NCBI GenBank assembly: GCA_015501605.1
Contig: JADNRZ010000009.1
Location: forward strand, 744,001-808,000
Length of the DNA: 64,000 nucleotides
Direction of reading: 5' to 3'
Source of the DNA: Panaeolus papilionaceus
Lineage: Eukaryota > Basidiomycota > Agaricomycetes > Agaricales
The position numbers were made by a program, and so were the translations under genes. Under the pieces are notes generated by a model. That model made no database searches and was not told the DNA's origin. It saw nothing but the letters and a program-made list of their open reading frames with translations. Below, piece after piece: positions 24,448 through 36,851 of this stretch. The number at the start of each line of letters is the position of its first letter. Position 1 is the stretch's first letter.

Positions 24448-25516
24448 TCAAGCAGCATTGTCCCGATCCATACGCCTTCGCTTCCTTTCCTGCTCCTCCA
24501 TAATTAATCGTTCTGCAGCAGTCATTGGAGCCGGACGCTTTTTGTCCGTTGTGGGCTTTTCTGCGCTACTAGAAGCACCAGCCTTGAAAACATTAGGTTT
24601 CTTGAGGGGATTGGCCTTGAGGGGGTTGAGTTTAAGAGGATTCGCCGCCGGTTTAAAGGTAAGAGGAGGAGTCGGAGCCGAGGTAGACGTCGACGCCGTA
24701 GGCTTGATGGCTAGTGACAAAACCACTTTCTCGCCCTCGTCTCGTTTCAAACCTTCTTCAACGGGTGGTGTCGAGTCTTTGACTTCTTTGGCTTCTGTGG
24801 CTGCCTTTTCTATTTGCTCGGCGATAAGCTGCCTTTCCCTCTGTTCATCTGACATAGTAGCACGATCTTTCTTCAAGGAAGCTTCCTGAAAACAGACACA
24901 TCAGAAAACCGAAGCGGTAAAATGTTAACAGGACAACGCACCGCCTTAGCCAATGCCTTGGGACTGCTGTCGATCCATGCAATGAACCACCCTTTCTCCG
25001 TCTCATCCACACGAGCAACACCCGTCCGTCCAAGATGCTTCACGAACTCGGTTAAAGTAACCCATCGCGTGGCATTCATATGCAGGTGGTGCTTGTCCGC
25101 AATGAACTCTTGATAGACTTGGTTTGCTCGTACACGTTTTGTGCCAAATCTAACAATATGGCTTGTGATCAATTTCATGAGGCCTGTAGAATAACTAAAA
25201 TCTTGCGTACCGTCTTGATAGCAGGGACACGAACTCGGATTGGAACTCTCCAGAATAGTTTGCGATATGACTGCCAGCGTTTTCTCCGACGACCAACATT
25301 TGCCTCAGATGGGACTCTGATTGAGCATGACATTTGAAACCGTTCTCATCTCTGCATTGCTTCTGACAAACTTGACAGTACCACCGCAGGCGCTGAAGAC
25401 CTTTGGACTTCATGCGATTGGCAATATCCTTGGGTGTTCCGGCTATATAAATATTGTCAATACCCAATACCATTTAGATTTAGTTTTCGAATGTAATTAC
25501 CTTCTGCTCTTGGCAT
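24448..25516 (-). CDS. KIN17-like DNA/RNA-binding zinc finger protein
   Basis: Four exons give about 295 residues. Exon 1 is only 16 nt (25501-25516) and encodes MPRAE. The protein begins MPRAEGTPKDIANRMKSKGLQR, followed by a C2H2 finger (CQVCQKQC...HAQSESH, residues about 27-50). Next comes the KIN17 winged-helix domain: FVSLLSRRFGTKRVRANQ, then HHLHMNATRWVTLTEFVKHL, then the block after GWFIAWIDSSP. The family acts in DNA damage response, replication and RNA processing in the nucleus. The C-terminal third is Lys/Pro-rich with repeated NPLK units and ends in a basic RKRRRMDRD segment. Human KIN17 is longer (about 390 residues) and has tandem SH3/KOW-like domains at the C-terminus; these are not present here, as in other short fungal forms. 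Confidence 0.92.
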
Positions 25517-26108
25517 GATGGGCGTTTAATATGTGGTAATTAAAGTATTGCAAGTTATCAGAAACGAAGGGACGGTGGATGTTCAAAATCCAATGATGGT
25601 TTGTGAAAGAACAACTGGTAGCAGTGACTAATGGCTGTGTCAGTGCTATTGTTTGCGATCATGGTGAGTGACAAACAATGACATAATGCTGATTACCATT
25701 TGTGTCCATCATCATCTACCCTCATTCGAAGGACATTGCTATCGTGTAAGATAACAGCAGAGTCAAAAGATAGTACGGGATAGCTCAAATTCAATGGATA
25801 CCCGCACAATATATCATCGACTATTGCCACATGAAAATGATATTAATTCTCTCTCTCTCTGATTTAACAAGCATATCCGATTTCCGGACGCTAGTCTGAG
25901 ATCCGAAAGTAAGGGGATTTTGCGCATGAGCTCGATCCAAAACAACTCGCTCAACTTTCACCAAAATGAGGGTATGCGACCAATCATTCGATTCATTGAT
26001 AGTCACATACTTCGTCATCACGGCCGCTCGATTCGTGGCAGCCCAGAAACGGGAACAAACACTCGCCGCCGCCCATTCATTGGTCCGAATCAATAGTGCT
26101 TACCCCCA
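25517..26108. other. intergenic, CT microsatellite near 25850
   Basis: Contains a short CT repeat around 25848-25860 and short open frames without resemblance to known proteins. The right-hand portion borders the candidate broken gene. Confidence 0.35.
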
Positions 26109-26641
26109 TTGACTTCCTACTCAATTCAAGACCCACCCAAAGCGTACTTCAGCTTTCTAGAACGCGGTGAAGACCCTCCGATTCGCCGTCAATTACATGA
26201 CCTACAACAAGCTCTCACAAGCCAAAAGTCAATTAGCAGCTATTCGAGTACCGTCACCCAGGAGTATATGCATACTCACTCACTCGCACCCCTAAGTTTC
26301 CTCTATTGCTCCCCCTTGTAGAGGCTGCTACCCAAGTGGGAATCGACCATACGCTACGCATCACTGAGTGGATAGCTGAGAGCCGCCGACTTGTCGTCTT
26401 ATTTTTAGGACATGTAGAGAGGAGGCAGCAGGAGGATCGGATCGAATCGAATCTCCAAGAGCACAGAGCTAGCTTCTTGCTCTCAGTATGTGTACATTAC
26501 ATATGTGTGTACAAACTACCCAAAAGCCTACTACCACGGTCAGATCAACATCAAGGGGACCGCACCAAGTGGTCTCGATTCTGGACTCATGACCATAAGG
26601 GAGTTCCACGGTTTCCCGGCGTGTGTATAGGAAAGGCATAA
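26109..26641 (+). pseudogene. protein-like fragments, probably a broken gene
   Basis: Three segments look like real coding sequence of one unrecognised protein: TSYSIQDPPKAYFSFLERG with about 40 following residues, then FPLLLPLVEAATQVGIDHTL leading into RITEWIAESRRLVVLFLGHV, then YYHGQINIKGTAPSGLDSGL to a stop in the last exon. The composition is protein-like and the order is consistent. However the first segment has TTG where an ATG would be expected and a stop codon a few codons upstream, no GT donor joins the first two segments in frame, and the third does not join the second in phase with the obvious splice sites. I infer a decayed gene. It could also be a real gene with exons I have misplaced. 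Family unknown. Confidence 0.35.
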
Positions 26642-27197
26642 ATATCAAGCTTCCTTACCAATCGCGGCGTTCGCAATGGATCCAAAATGAACAAGTTTGC
26701 CGCATCCTAGATTCGTCTTTTTATGCCCCGAATCTGTTCAGATGAGTCGTCCAATATAGTTTCCTTCTTCAATGACTCCGTTGACTCCAAATGGTTTTCG
26801 AAATGTCTGTGTGCCATTGTATGGCCAAGCTTGCAAGAGTAGCATAAAAAAGAACTGAACGATAAAAATAAAATAAAACATACGGAACTCGTCATCGTAG
26901 TATTTGTTTTATCTTCACCCGATAACAAAGGACAATGCGAGGTGGATCGAGCCCAATATGGGGAGCACCAATAGGTTGGCCAGATAAATTTCCAGCCACA
27001 AAGCTGACAACCTCGCAATTGCAATGCAGTAAGCCTTTTCACACACATGCATCCAGTCAATCAAATCACTGAGCGAAATGAGAGTTGAGACAGAGGGATG
27101 AGCAATAAAATTATCACACGGAGCAATTAGTATGCAAATACGAATTAATAGAGGTAACGATTCCATAGCAGTTATACAAAAGGAGACTTCTGAGCAC
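26642..27197. other. intergenic, no gene seen
   Basis: Short open frames on the minus strand only; this is the 3' flank of the phosphatidylserine synthase gene. Confidence 0.4.
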
Positions 27198-29330
27198 TTA
27201 GGAGGCTTTGGTCTTCGAACGCCTGAGATGCTTTCGGATGTAACGCCTTGCGCTGGGTATTCCAAACTGTGAACGACCAGTCAGCCGGGATGCAGGGGTG
27301 GTCACAGCCAAGAAACTATGAACCAAGAACCGAAATGAAAAGCAATTTTACACACCTGAACAGTCGGATAGAGCACAAGTAGTACAGCGCCAATGATCCA
27401 GCCCCACTTAACTCTAGTTGGTAGGGGTGCATTAAACTGGCCCTTACTCCATTTCGTAATGACCAGTAATTCTGTCACGATAGTCGCAAGAAGTAGCCAC
27501 ACATGCTGACCCATTCTCACCGCCCGACTACAGGGTAATGAGCACTAATTTCGATCAGCACGCAACAAACTTACCGCGGATCGTTAATATACTGATACAG
27601 TTCACGGACAGCTGGAAGAGCGCATAAGAATACGAAAGCCAGACGAAGGATAATGATGGGATGATCCGGCTCCATCCAGAGTAAACTCTGGAGGATATGT
27701 CAACAATTTTCTTTTAACTACGAATAATTTCTCACCTTGAGATAGAATGGGTTAAGCTCAGCAGCCAGAAACACCGCGAGCAATATTACGACTGTCGAAA
27801 AATGGAGAAAGTCTGTCGCAGTTCCCCATTTGAAAGCAGTAAAATCATGAGGTGAGAATTGACTCAGAACTCGCTTGGCTTTGGAACGAATGCCTCTGGT
27901 CTGACGAAATCCTCGCCACTCGTAAGGCTATCAAGCAGAATCAGCAACATGTAATAGTGGAGGAGACGGAAATGCGCTCGTACCTTGACTTCGAGGGCCT
28001 CGCAGACTTTCATTCCTGAGCAAAAGAAGCTTCGAAATCTAGCGTGACATATCGAATGATAGCGACATACCTAGGTATGTTCCTAGCCAATTGCAAAGCA
28101 GGACATCGAGCACCCACTATCGAAAAGTAAAATCAGTATCCAACTAGAACTTGAATCCGTTGGTAAATCACGCACATGGTCCCACCAACACTATACATGG
28201 TGGTTAATCAGTTTTCTCGAGAAGGAGTGTATCTAGGCGTACCTCTGCGAAGTTCGGTAGTTGATGTTGCAAGCTATATTCTGCGAGTTCGAATGCGATG
28301 CTAAGAATCTATCGCAACTGTCAATGACAGAGAAACTCAGGAAAGTAAAATCCTGACCCAGCAGAACCAATAATCACGAAGAATCATCGCTTTTCCGAAC
28401 CAACCGAGAGCATGAGCAATGCAGAAGATGTCGATAGCGTTCTGGTTCATTTAACAAAGTTGGAGAATCGAAATAGGGGGCTGGATACATACCCAGAGTG
28501 TCTTCGGTGTCAAAGAGCAATCCTCGGCGTAGCTCTTTTCTGGTAACGGAACACCAAGATTAGGGTCTATGTAGGTCATCATTTGACGCGCGGTCTTTAA
28601 ATCCTGAAAGAGCAGGAATACGAGAGCTAACTCATAAAGAAGGTTAACGCCAAGTATAATGCGCCAAAAAGCGGGATGCGGTCGAATGAATGGGCCATCC
28701 CGAAACTGAAGCATAGCAAAAGTTAGAAAGGCAGCTATTGCTGCGTAAACACCCCTATCCCGATTGGTCAGCAGCTGCTATTTAGAGGGCATCTCGGAAT
28801 CATACATTCTTCTCTTGTCTCTTCCTTCCTCTAATACATCTTGTGTGGTTGCGACATAAGCCAAAATGACAAGGCCGCATGATAGTGCAGAGAGTGTGAC
28901 CGGTTTGTAAAGGAACCTAGATAAGAGTTGGTATCATTGAGGGCGCCCCATGGAAAGAGTCACTGACTCGACACTTGTGTCATGCTTCTCCTGGAAAGGT
29001 GTAATTCGTGTATATGATTCCGTGCGGTCAGCCTAGGCAGTGAAAACGTGTTCTAATTAATAAATCATGAACATAAAAATTTTAGGTAGGAAAGCCTACA
29101 TCGAACCCTTTAATTGAAGATATGTCCAAGTGTAACGTTTAGCGATGACGATCTGAAAGAAAGGGAAAAGGACGCGCCCGTGTAGAACCGTTTCGCGTGG
29201 GCTGTCACTTACATCTAACGGGAACTCCATTTAACCCTGGCTTTGGCTCAATCTCCGCAACGGGTGACAGTATGGCATCGGAATCCTCTCCAGGTGAAGT
29301 TGGGGACAAGTCGGTGATTTCGTCCTTCAT
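27198..29330 (-). CDS. phosphatidylserine synthase, base-exchange type
   Basis: Polytopic membrane enzyme of the PSS (PTDSS1/2) family, which makes phosphatidylserine by swapping the head group of phosphatidylcholine or phosphatidylethanolamine in the ER. About ten exons. The N-terminus starts MKDEITDLSPTSPGEDSDA. Core pieces are HDTSVEFLYKPVTLSALSCG, FRDGPFIRPHPAFWRIILGV, EDCSLTPKTLW, ALGWFGKAMILRDYWLCW, and hydrophobic helices around LWMEPDHPIIILRLAFVFL and HVWLLLATIVTELLVITKW. It ends FGIPSARRYIRKHLRRSKTK plus AS, with a basic cytosolic tail. The best frame-keeping path between the first exon and ADRTESYTRITPF needs an 8-nt exon (29100-29107, giving RWFD). The core call is safe; that micro-exon is tentative. 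Many ascomycetes instead rely on the unrelated CDP-diacylglycerol route. Confidence 0.9.
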
Positions 29331-32300
29331 AATTGTTAGTGGTAGTGAAGGATCGCTGTAGTTAATTTCAGCTAATTTTGCTGAAGGCCTAGAGTTTTGT
29401 TTATCGTCTTGACTGTTTAAATATGACCTTCAATTACATACAAACATGAGAAGGAATCGGGTACTTACTACATACAATTGCAGGGTTATAATATTAGTGA
29501 ATTTCTAGTCCTATTCCTTGAAATATATGTGACCTAAAGATATTTTGAGCTCGTGTTGCTCAATAGTTGAATGGCTGTTGTGTTGCCCTGGTTGGTTTGT
29601 TGTAAAAGTAGCTGATTGACGATGACGAGGGGCGGCGGCGGTTGCCTGGAGTCAAGGCCGCATTGGCTACATTGTTTGTTATTAATTGGTTCCTCAACGT
29701 CATTCTATCATGATCGACCCTCGAGGAGACGATTTCCATTTACAACAGTGATTAAAGTGCTTAAACCTTTACAAGTGACAGCAACTCTCTAAATCCAATC
29801 GTTGTAAATATACCTGCTTGTTCATTTTCTTCTTATTTCATCTTTATTACCGTTGCTTTTAATTGTCAGTGCGGGGAAGACCACCTCGGAATATGTCATT
29901 TTAATTTCTTTTGACATACTAGCTTAACCAACAGCGCGACCTACGACCCGTATACCATCTACCATGAGAAGCAGCAAGCCGCCACCATCTCTTAGTTACA
30001 ACTCAGAGCTCCTTCTTGTGCCTGCCTGTACGGTAGAGAGAGCCAGCCACAAGAAATTTGCTCTATTCCTGTTAATTGCAACTGACTGCGCCGGGATATC
30101 GTCTCAATCCATATGACCACCATAACAGCGTATTTCTGACCCTATGACGTTCTGCTGATGCTGTTCTGCAGCCTAAAACAACCACCTATTCACTCTCTTC
30201 ACCACAAATTTTGCCGTTATTGTACCGGTTGCAAGGGGTGTCTCTTTTTGTCTGCCGTACTTCGAATTATGGTGGTATGAATCATTCTTGTACTCAGTCT
30301 CCGAGGGGCAGAGATCTCGACATTGCCGCCACGATCGAAACCCATACATTCTTTTAGGAAATTGTGACTGTTTTCGTATACCGTTTTGCGGCTGATGCCA
30401 TCATCCGTAGGTTCAACTAAAACAGAGCTTTCTGTTGATCGCCTTGAGCTTGAGATTTCGACTCATGTTAGAAACCACAAATTTTTGGACAGAGAAGTGC
30501 TGATGCCATATGACATGGAACTATCCGGACCTAGGGATCCAAGGTACCTAGAATTTCGTTCGAGAGCCGTTTATTACTCTTCGCAGGCGTTTCCCAGGTT
30601 GATTTTGAGATGTGGGCAACTTCCAAAGCGCCGGCGTCTTCAGGTGAAAATCATGAGATTCGAGGTACTACTACCCGTCGAATGCCATTCAGCTGATAAC
30701 TATGAAGTGACGATGGCACGGAAATGTACACTAACTCATGATTTCGAAAGCACATTACATACCCACACGACATGAAGAGAGCTGACTGGATACGGCTGCT
30801 TCCGATTACTGTTGTGAGAGCGAAACACACCTGTTTGAAAGCTGTCCTTGAGCAAAGTCGTTCACAATGTTTCTCCTTTGTTGACAGTCACACATGTGGA
30901 CTGGATGGAGTCTAGAGAGCACATATACCCTTATATTAAACATTACCATCAGTGCTTTGATCCTGGAAAGAAGACCTCGGTTCCCACCCATTAGACGTCC
31001 TCTGATGCGAATTGACTGATTTGAATTCTTTCACGGATTGAACCGGTTGTCACAAGGGCATGATCAGGGGTTGAAGTTAACCTTGAGTTTTTCGAATCCA
31101 GCCAAGTCTTCCTACTTACCCAATCACAGATTTTGATCAACCTTCGTGTTAGGCAACTGCGTACCATGATCATTCGACTTCCAAACTTAACTGATTGTGG
31201 CATTTTCTGGCGCCTGCGGTTGGCTCGTTGAGCATGCGCGACAAGCCGTGAGTGAAGTCGTCATCGTATACTATTGTGGATTATTGGATCACGACGGCTA
31301 TCGGTGGTCATTATTTGTGAAATTGTGCTCCACACAGTCCTGGGGAAGCGCTTATAACGGTCATCAACGACTCGATCGAAGGTATCCCTTAGGTGCTCTT
31401 AACATATCGGGGAGTACCCAAGCACATTTAGGCCAATTATCATCAGGTGTCTGGATGGAGGGCATCAAGATCCCACAAGCCGATGCGCCCGAAGGTTTGG
31501 AAGGTTTGGGGATTGTGAAATGTTTACCGAATATAGTCCTGGCTGCCCGTCTTCCGCGGATGATCACGCAATTCTAGAGCACCTCTCGATACGTTCATTA
31601 TAAAATGATAACTTCATCTCGAAATCGCCTTCGTTACATTATTACTTATCATTGAGACCTAAGTAAATACATCGCATGGGCTGGAGTAGTATTAAGTTTA
31701 CGTCTGACGCCACATATCCGGATTCCCTTGCTGAGATTCCACCTCTTGAGCAAGCGCGCCACTTGCATCGTAATTGTGCTGGTATTTCGGTTTATTTCAG
31801 ATCCCTCAACCGACGACAGTGCTCAGGTTCGCACATAAAGTTGTAAAGCCCCGAATATTGACCTGTGGCTATGGAACGTGGCGTTTCTATTCACTCCTGA
31901 ACCCTCCCTGAGCATTTGGTCCAGGTCGAGCCTCGTTGACGATACGATTGAGGGTTTAGTCCATTATTGTCTGATCGCGATGAAGAAGTGGTTTCCAAAG
32001 ACTCTAGACTCTGCTCCGGACTCGAAAAAAAACGCAGGAAGATTGAGACCAAGAAGAGCTATAGAGATATCAATTGGAAGTCATCTAGACAAGTCGCCGC
32101 TATGTTTGTCTTCGCATGTCAGGTTTTTGGAAGTTCCGAGCATTTCAGGAAAAAGCCTTAATCCTCAGTCTAGTATAGATTCTTTTGACATTGTTCTTTG
32201 AATCGAGAAGGAACATAGTACGAGGTGGACTATTCTTACGATGACTGACTGCCAGCAGCGATAACACTATTATAGATAAGGAGCACTTAGTATAAATTGC

Positions 32301-32950
32301 CGGTCAGAGGTCAAGTCGAGACCAATAAAAACATGGGAAATCGAGGTTTCTACGTCTACGCAGGATGCCGAAGGACAAGTACATCACTGACGGTTGATTA
32401 TTTCACGGTTCAAGGGAAAAGCATGGGACGGTGAAATTCGAGTTCGAACTCTTGTCGACCCTGACTACTTGATTAAGTACTGGCGGACATATTGATACCC
32501 ATTCACGGAGGTAGTTCCGGAAGGTCGGTCTTCGAATAGGGTAAGGCATTCAAGATAGTTTCCGGGATTTTTTTTTCTTTTAGGATTGTAAACTTGAATA
32601 TGATCTCAAAAGGAGTGACTAGTCCCACATGCCACTGGACATTTTCAGACTTGATCCTCAGGGCCGTCATTATAACCAATTGTAGGTGGTATACGTGATA
32701 AGTTGCATTTGTTATCATGACACGTTGTGGAAGGAAGAGAAGGCTTTCATAAGTGCAACAAACATCCCAGGCGACTGCACAGCTGTTCCATCCTGTCGTT
32801 AAATCGGGAGATCATCTTTTTCAATAGCCCAGATCTGAACCAGTAGATCTTGTATTCACTAAACAGAAAGATTCCTTAATAAATAGACCCGAATGCACTT
32901 AAGGGAACGGACGACCTCGACCTAAGCTTGTTCCTTTTTCGCTCTATACC
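29331..32950. other. 3.6 kb without recognisable genes
   Basis: Only isolated open frames occur (30386-30775 and 31197-31577 plus are the longest). Neither has family resemblance, a plausible multi-exon continuation or biased composition. No transposon protein or obvious terminal repeat was recognised. The last few hundred bases should be the promoter of the Zn2Cys6 gene. Confidence 0.4.
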
Positions 32951-34638
32951 ATGATGACCCCAGAATCCTTTCAGCCTTTGCAACTCAAAGGCGAGATAAT
33001 GGACTTGGAATTCACTATCGACACTGACCACAGGTTAGTATCATATCTTATATTCAAATTCCTTTTCCTCATCGTCAACAACATTAACTAACCGACTTAT
33101 TAACCGCGTTCCTCCTCCTTACCCCCGTCTATTTCCCAAAAATAGGAAACGAAGGAGGAACAGGACCACTCAGAGTTGCCTGAACTGCCATACCTCCAAA
33201 AGAAAGGTACGTGCGCGTCTATTCGGCTCTTCCGCAATTGTTGTTGATTTATCTCGAATTTATTCAGTGCGATCGCAAAAGACCTTGCCAGAGATGTATT
33301 CAGTTAGGCCTGGTTAGTCCGATATCACTTGCACGATCGCCCTCCTCCTTCACACAAGTTCACACTTCCTTATCCGCGTCTAGACGGGCTTATGCGTTTA
33401 TGAGATCGACGACCCTGCTCTGAGGTACGTTCTTCGACAGCGCCTCATCGTCTTGATTTTGATAGCCATTCAGAGATGACCCCTCAATTGACGAGAGCAC
33501 GAGACTACGAAATAGAATAGCTGAACTCGAATCCCTCGTTCGAGAGCTTAGGGGTACGCATCGTCACGACAAGCTCCGCCCTGCAAAACGCTGACCCATA
33601 GGCGATCATTCAGGCAAACCCCATCCACGCTGGGCAGAGAGCAATTTCCGGGATGGTGACCCTAACGAGAAGTGGCATTCGCGGGCGACCAAGTGTGTAC
33701 CTCTTCAAAAGAGGGGATCCCAGCAACTTCAGCAAGGGCAAAATCAATCGAATACACCAACCTCCCAACAGAACCAATCTGGGGAGGACCGTCGCGGCGT
33801 CCATCCATTGCTGAGCCCAATAAAGACGGAGCCTTCCACGGACAGTAGCCACGGTCTCTATCGCTTCACAGACTCCCCAGCGCCTTCCATGCGCTACCAT
33901 ACCTTCCAGGCTGATGTTCGCGGTACCGATTCGACAACGACCTTCGACGGCGAACAGAGACCAAGTTTCAATTCGACGGCCGCCTCTGGGCTCCCCGGCT
34001 ACACTGGCTCATCAAATCCCGTTCACTATACTGGTGCTCCCGGCGGAGGGAATGGCACAGCGCCTTCATCATATTCTGATGGGGGGACAGGGAACAGCGC
34101 AGCATACCCACTATCAAACAGCGATGATGGGAACAGTTACACTGAGCAATTCAGCGTCAATGGGTCTTCGCCTCAAACCCACTACGCGTGTCCGTGTCGC
34201 ACACACCCCACTCTGGCTATGCAATATGCAACCCTGTCCAATAGCCTTCAGACCTCCTTGGCTTCTGCACGTCAATATGCTCAGCATCATCCTAACTCCC
34301 AATGCCCGATCTATCGAAGAATGGTAGAACTCAACAACAGCCTTCAGTAAGTATCTTAATCGAATTATTTGACGCCAATAATTTATTAAACCCTGATTCA
34401 TTGCAGCTCTGGCAATGACAGTCCTGGTCTTGTTGCAGGCTCTTACGACAGTGGCCCAGCATCCGACAACGAAATCATGACCCCAGTCTCGGCGTCCAGT
34501 GGGCATGCTTCATTCCACGCCGGTTCCCCCGGCGTCTCTCCTCAGGAGTGGGGCCACATGGCGTCAGCTGGCTACAACCCGTATTTTGCTTCCCAAGACC
34601 ACCACACCGTGTATAATGTCAACCATGTCATGACTTGA
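32951..34638 (+). CDS. Zn2Cys6 fungal transcription factor
   Basis: Nuclear DNA-binding regulator of about 430 residues in seven exons. The zinc cluster is split over three exons and reads CLNCHTSKRKCDRKRPCQRC, then IQLGLTGLC, giving the C-x2-C-x6-C-x5-C-x2-C-x8-C spacing of the Gal4 class. It is preceded by a basic RKRRRNRTTQS stretch and followed by a leucine-rich stretch (RLRNRIAELESLVRELRG) that could dimerise. The middle is Gln/Ser/Gly-rich, suggesting an activation region. A second Cys/His patch (ACPCRTHPTLAMQY) lies near residue 310 in a segment that looks conserved. I see no canonical fungal-specific middle homology region (PF04082), so it belongs to a shorter class. Targets unknown. 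Confidence 0.9.
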
Positions 34639-35017
34639 ACAGCTCTCCAACAGATTCAGCCCTGTCGTGCCCTATCTTATTTGCTCTCTTTATCGCTAAA
34701 ACGGACTCCTGCAACGCTCCCATCCATTCATCGCTTACTTATCTTCTTCATTTTCCCCCAATCCCTGCACCCTTTTAATCATCATCATGCTCGTTTCATT
34801 GCCACTCCTTGACCAACCCTATTCTCATTTTACATCTTGTGTACACCTACAACTCACCCTCCGAGTCGGTAGAAACCCTAAAATCCGCCATGAACTTTAA
34901 AGACATATTTTGGTTTCTCTTTTTCTCGGAGATGTTGTTTCATTAGCCATTATGCCTACAACTGTGCTATACTTGTGTTTATAAAAAAGCCTACATAGCT
35001 TAATGTACCACAAACAC
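34639..35017. other. convergent 3' region
   Basis: Pyrimidine-rich sequence after the regulator's stop, presumably its 3' untranslated region, meeting the 3' end of the TANGO2 gene. No gene seen. Confidence 0.5.
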
Positions 35018-36388
35018 CTAATTGCATTCTTCTGCCGCGGTGGACTTGACGTCCAACTGGAATCGAAACTCTCGTTCTGATGATGGGGTTGGCATTACTG
35101 GAGCACCATCGACAAGTTGATAGATGTCGCGCTCGATAAAAAGAGCTTCCCCGTTCCGTTTGACGAGCAAGACGGTTGAAAGCCTGGTCCCATAGTATGT
35201 TGGGACGGTTTTACCCGTGCCCTCGTACACGATCTTTAGGGGAGGGACCTGGACCGTAGTTCTTAGTTCTGCACGCTTTGCGATTGCTTCTGGCGGGTGC
35301 CATCTGTGTTGAAAAAGCGTCAGCGGCAAATATCAAAAGCGCAGCCAATAATAGGTACAATAGCAAGAGAACCCCGGGCGAGATAAGAAGGGATCATGGA
35401 TATGTTCAAGGTGAGATTGGACGAAACATGTCTTCATCTGGCCCGTGGAAACAGATACAAAGGGGCACAAAAGACGGAGACAGTACCCACGTCAGGAGGT
35501 CGAACAAGCCGTTGATGAGCTCAGACTCGTTCACATCTGGAGTTGCCTGCTGCTTCAGAAGCGATTTGAATTGCTCCGTAGCATGGCACACTTTTGGCCA
35601 TTCACTTGCCCCCGCCCCATCAATACCGTTGGAGATTCCTCCACAAGTCTTCTCGTTGGGAGCGAGGGATCGCGATGCCAAGGTGCCACCCCCTCCGTGA
35701 TTCGTGACGAAAAGAGAATCATATTGTATTGTGCCACTGGGTTGCGTTTTTGGTGAGAGGAGTAGGAGATTGAAACCGGCATATTTGGCGTCTTTCGGAA
35801 CAATTTTTCCCACTTCATCCTCTAAAGGATGCGGTGAATCTGATAGTAAGAAAGAGGATACCAGTGATCCCCTCGAGGAATTGAACGGCTCCACGGCTTC
35901 GGTAATATTTGTTCTGTGTCATAAAAGGAAGAAATATGATTATAAGGCGTTGCGTATCACATTTTTCAAAACCTTGGGTAGGGTAAAGCACTTACAATAG
36001 AGCAACTCTACCAGCCCGATTTATCCCAAACCATGAGCCACCGGCTTGCTCGTCGCGTCCAGATAAGACTTGCCCAGAGGTGTCAATGTCATCCAATTTC
36101 CCAAAAGAATGAAAATGAGCATTTCGTGTGGGCCTGTCGAGGAACTCATCTCGGTTGGTGCATAGGATGCTGTACAGAGTGTTGCCACATTGAAGGGCGT
36201 ATCAATCAGCACCAAAGCATGTTTTTGTTTCACGAAACAAGACAACAGTTCGTCTCATGGCATGAGATAGTTTGTCGGAAGCAAACATACGGCTGGTAAT
36301 TAAACCAAGGAAGAAAACAATCATCGGATTAAACTATTACTCACAGAGCATATTCAGGATGCTCGAGCGTCCATATTCCGATGCACAT
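35018..36388 (-). CDS. TANGO2/NRDE family protein
   Basis: Four exons give about 350 residues. The protein begins MCIGIWTLEHPEYALILCTN and the next residues complete the NRDE motif (NRDEFLDRPT), with the second-position cysteine that suggests an Ntn-like fold. Further family blocks are SGRDEQAGGSWFGINRAGRV, ALLTNITEAVEPFNSSRGSL, KYAGFNLLLL, FVTNHGGGG, then SNGIDGAG, and near the C-terminus YYGTRLSTVLLVKRNG (the usual GT.S.TV block). TANGO2 proteins are linked to Golgi/ER organisation, mitochondrial metabolism and haem handling. The third intron join (near 35310-35490) is the least certain: the best in-frame reading is TWVLWHPPEAI. It is transcribed divergently from Arp6. Confidence 0.9.
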
Positions 36389-36851
36389 AGCTTCCAGGTA
36401 AAATAAGGAAAGCGCGCCACTGAACGTAGTCCGAAATCGAAAGAATTTTCCGAGGGTAGAAAGGACGTGATCTGGCTAGGCAATACCACAAATCCGTGGC
36501 TTTAGCTGTATTAAATTGAGAATGAGGAGAAGTAACTAAAATCTTGCCATACGGATGCGACCAGAACGAGTTGGTATCTGTTCTAGATGGGCAATCAGGA
36601 GGCTGAATTGAAGGAGTCGCGGACTTTCAAGCGCAAGGAGATGAATTTACAGAAGTTTAAACAAGGCCTAATAAGGAGCAAGTAAGGTTAAATGATGCTA
36701 TTCATGTAACGATTTCTAGGACTCACCGTGGTCGTCGTTGAGCAAACTGAAATCAGCTTTACTACCTAGAGTTCATCCAAAAATGGAGATAGGAGTCCCC
36801 TGATAAAATATTTCACACGCCCTCAGCTTCAGGCACCGCTTGGGAACCACC
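36389..36851. promoter_or_regulatory. divergent promoter, TANGO2 / Arp6
   Basis: 463 bases between divergent start codons; no coding signal. No specific element recognised. Confidence 0.4.

Noticed and set aside
25845..25862. CT repeat as a CRISPR-like or regulatory array
   Set aside because: A simple microsatellite of a few units only.
30386..30775. 129-residue plus-strand open frame
   Set aside because: No recognisable motif and no in-frame spliced continuation. Chance frames of this size are common on both strands here.
31197..31577. 126-residue plus-strand open frame
   Set aside because: No family resemblance and an overlapping antisense frame of similar quality.
32390..32460. tRNA-like B-box strings (GGTTCAAGG, GAGTTCGAACTC)
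   Set aside because: No matching A box, acceptor stem or cloverleaf could be drawn around them.
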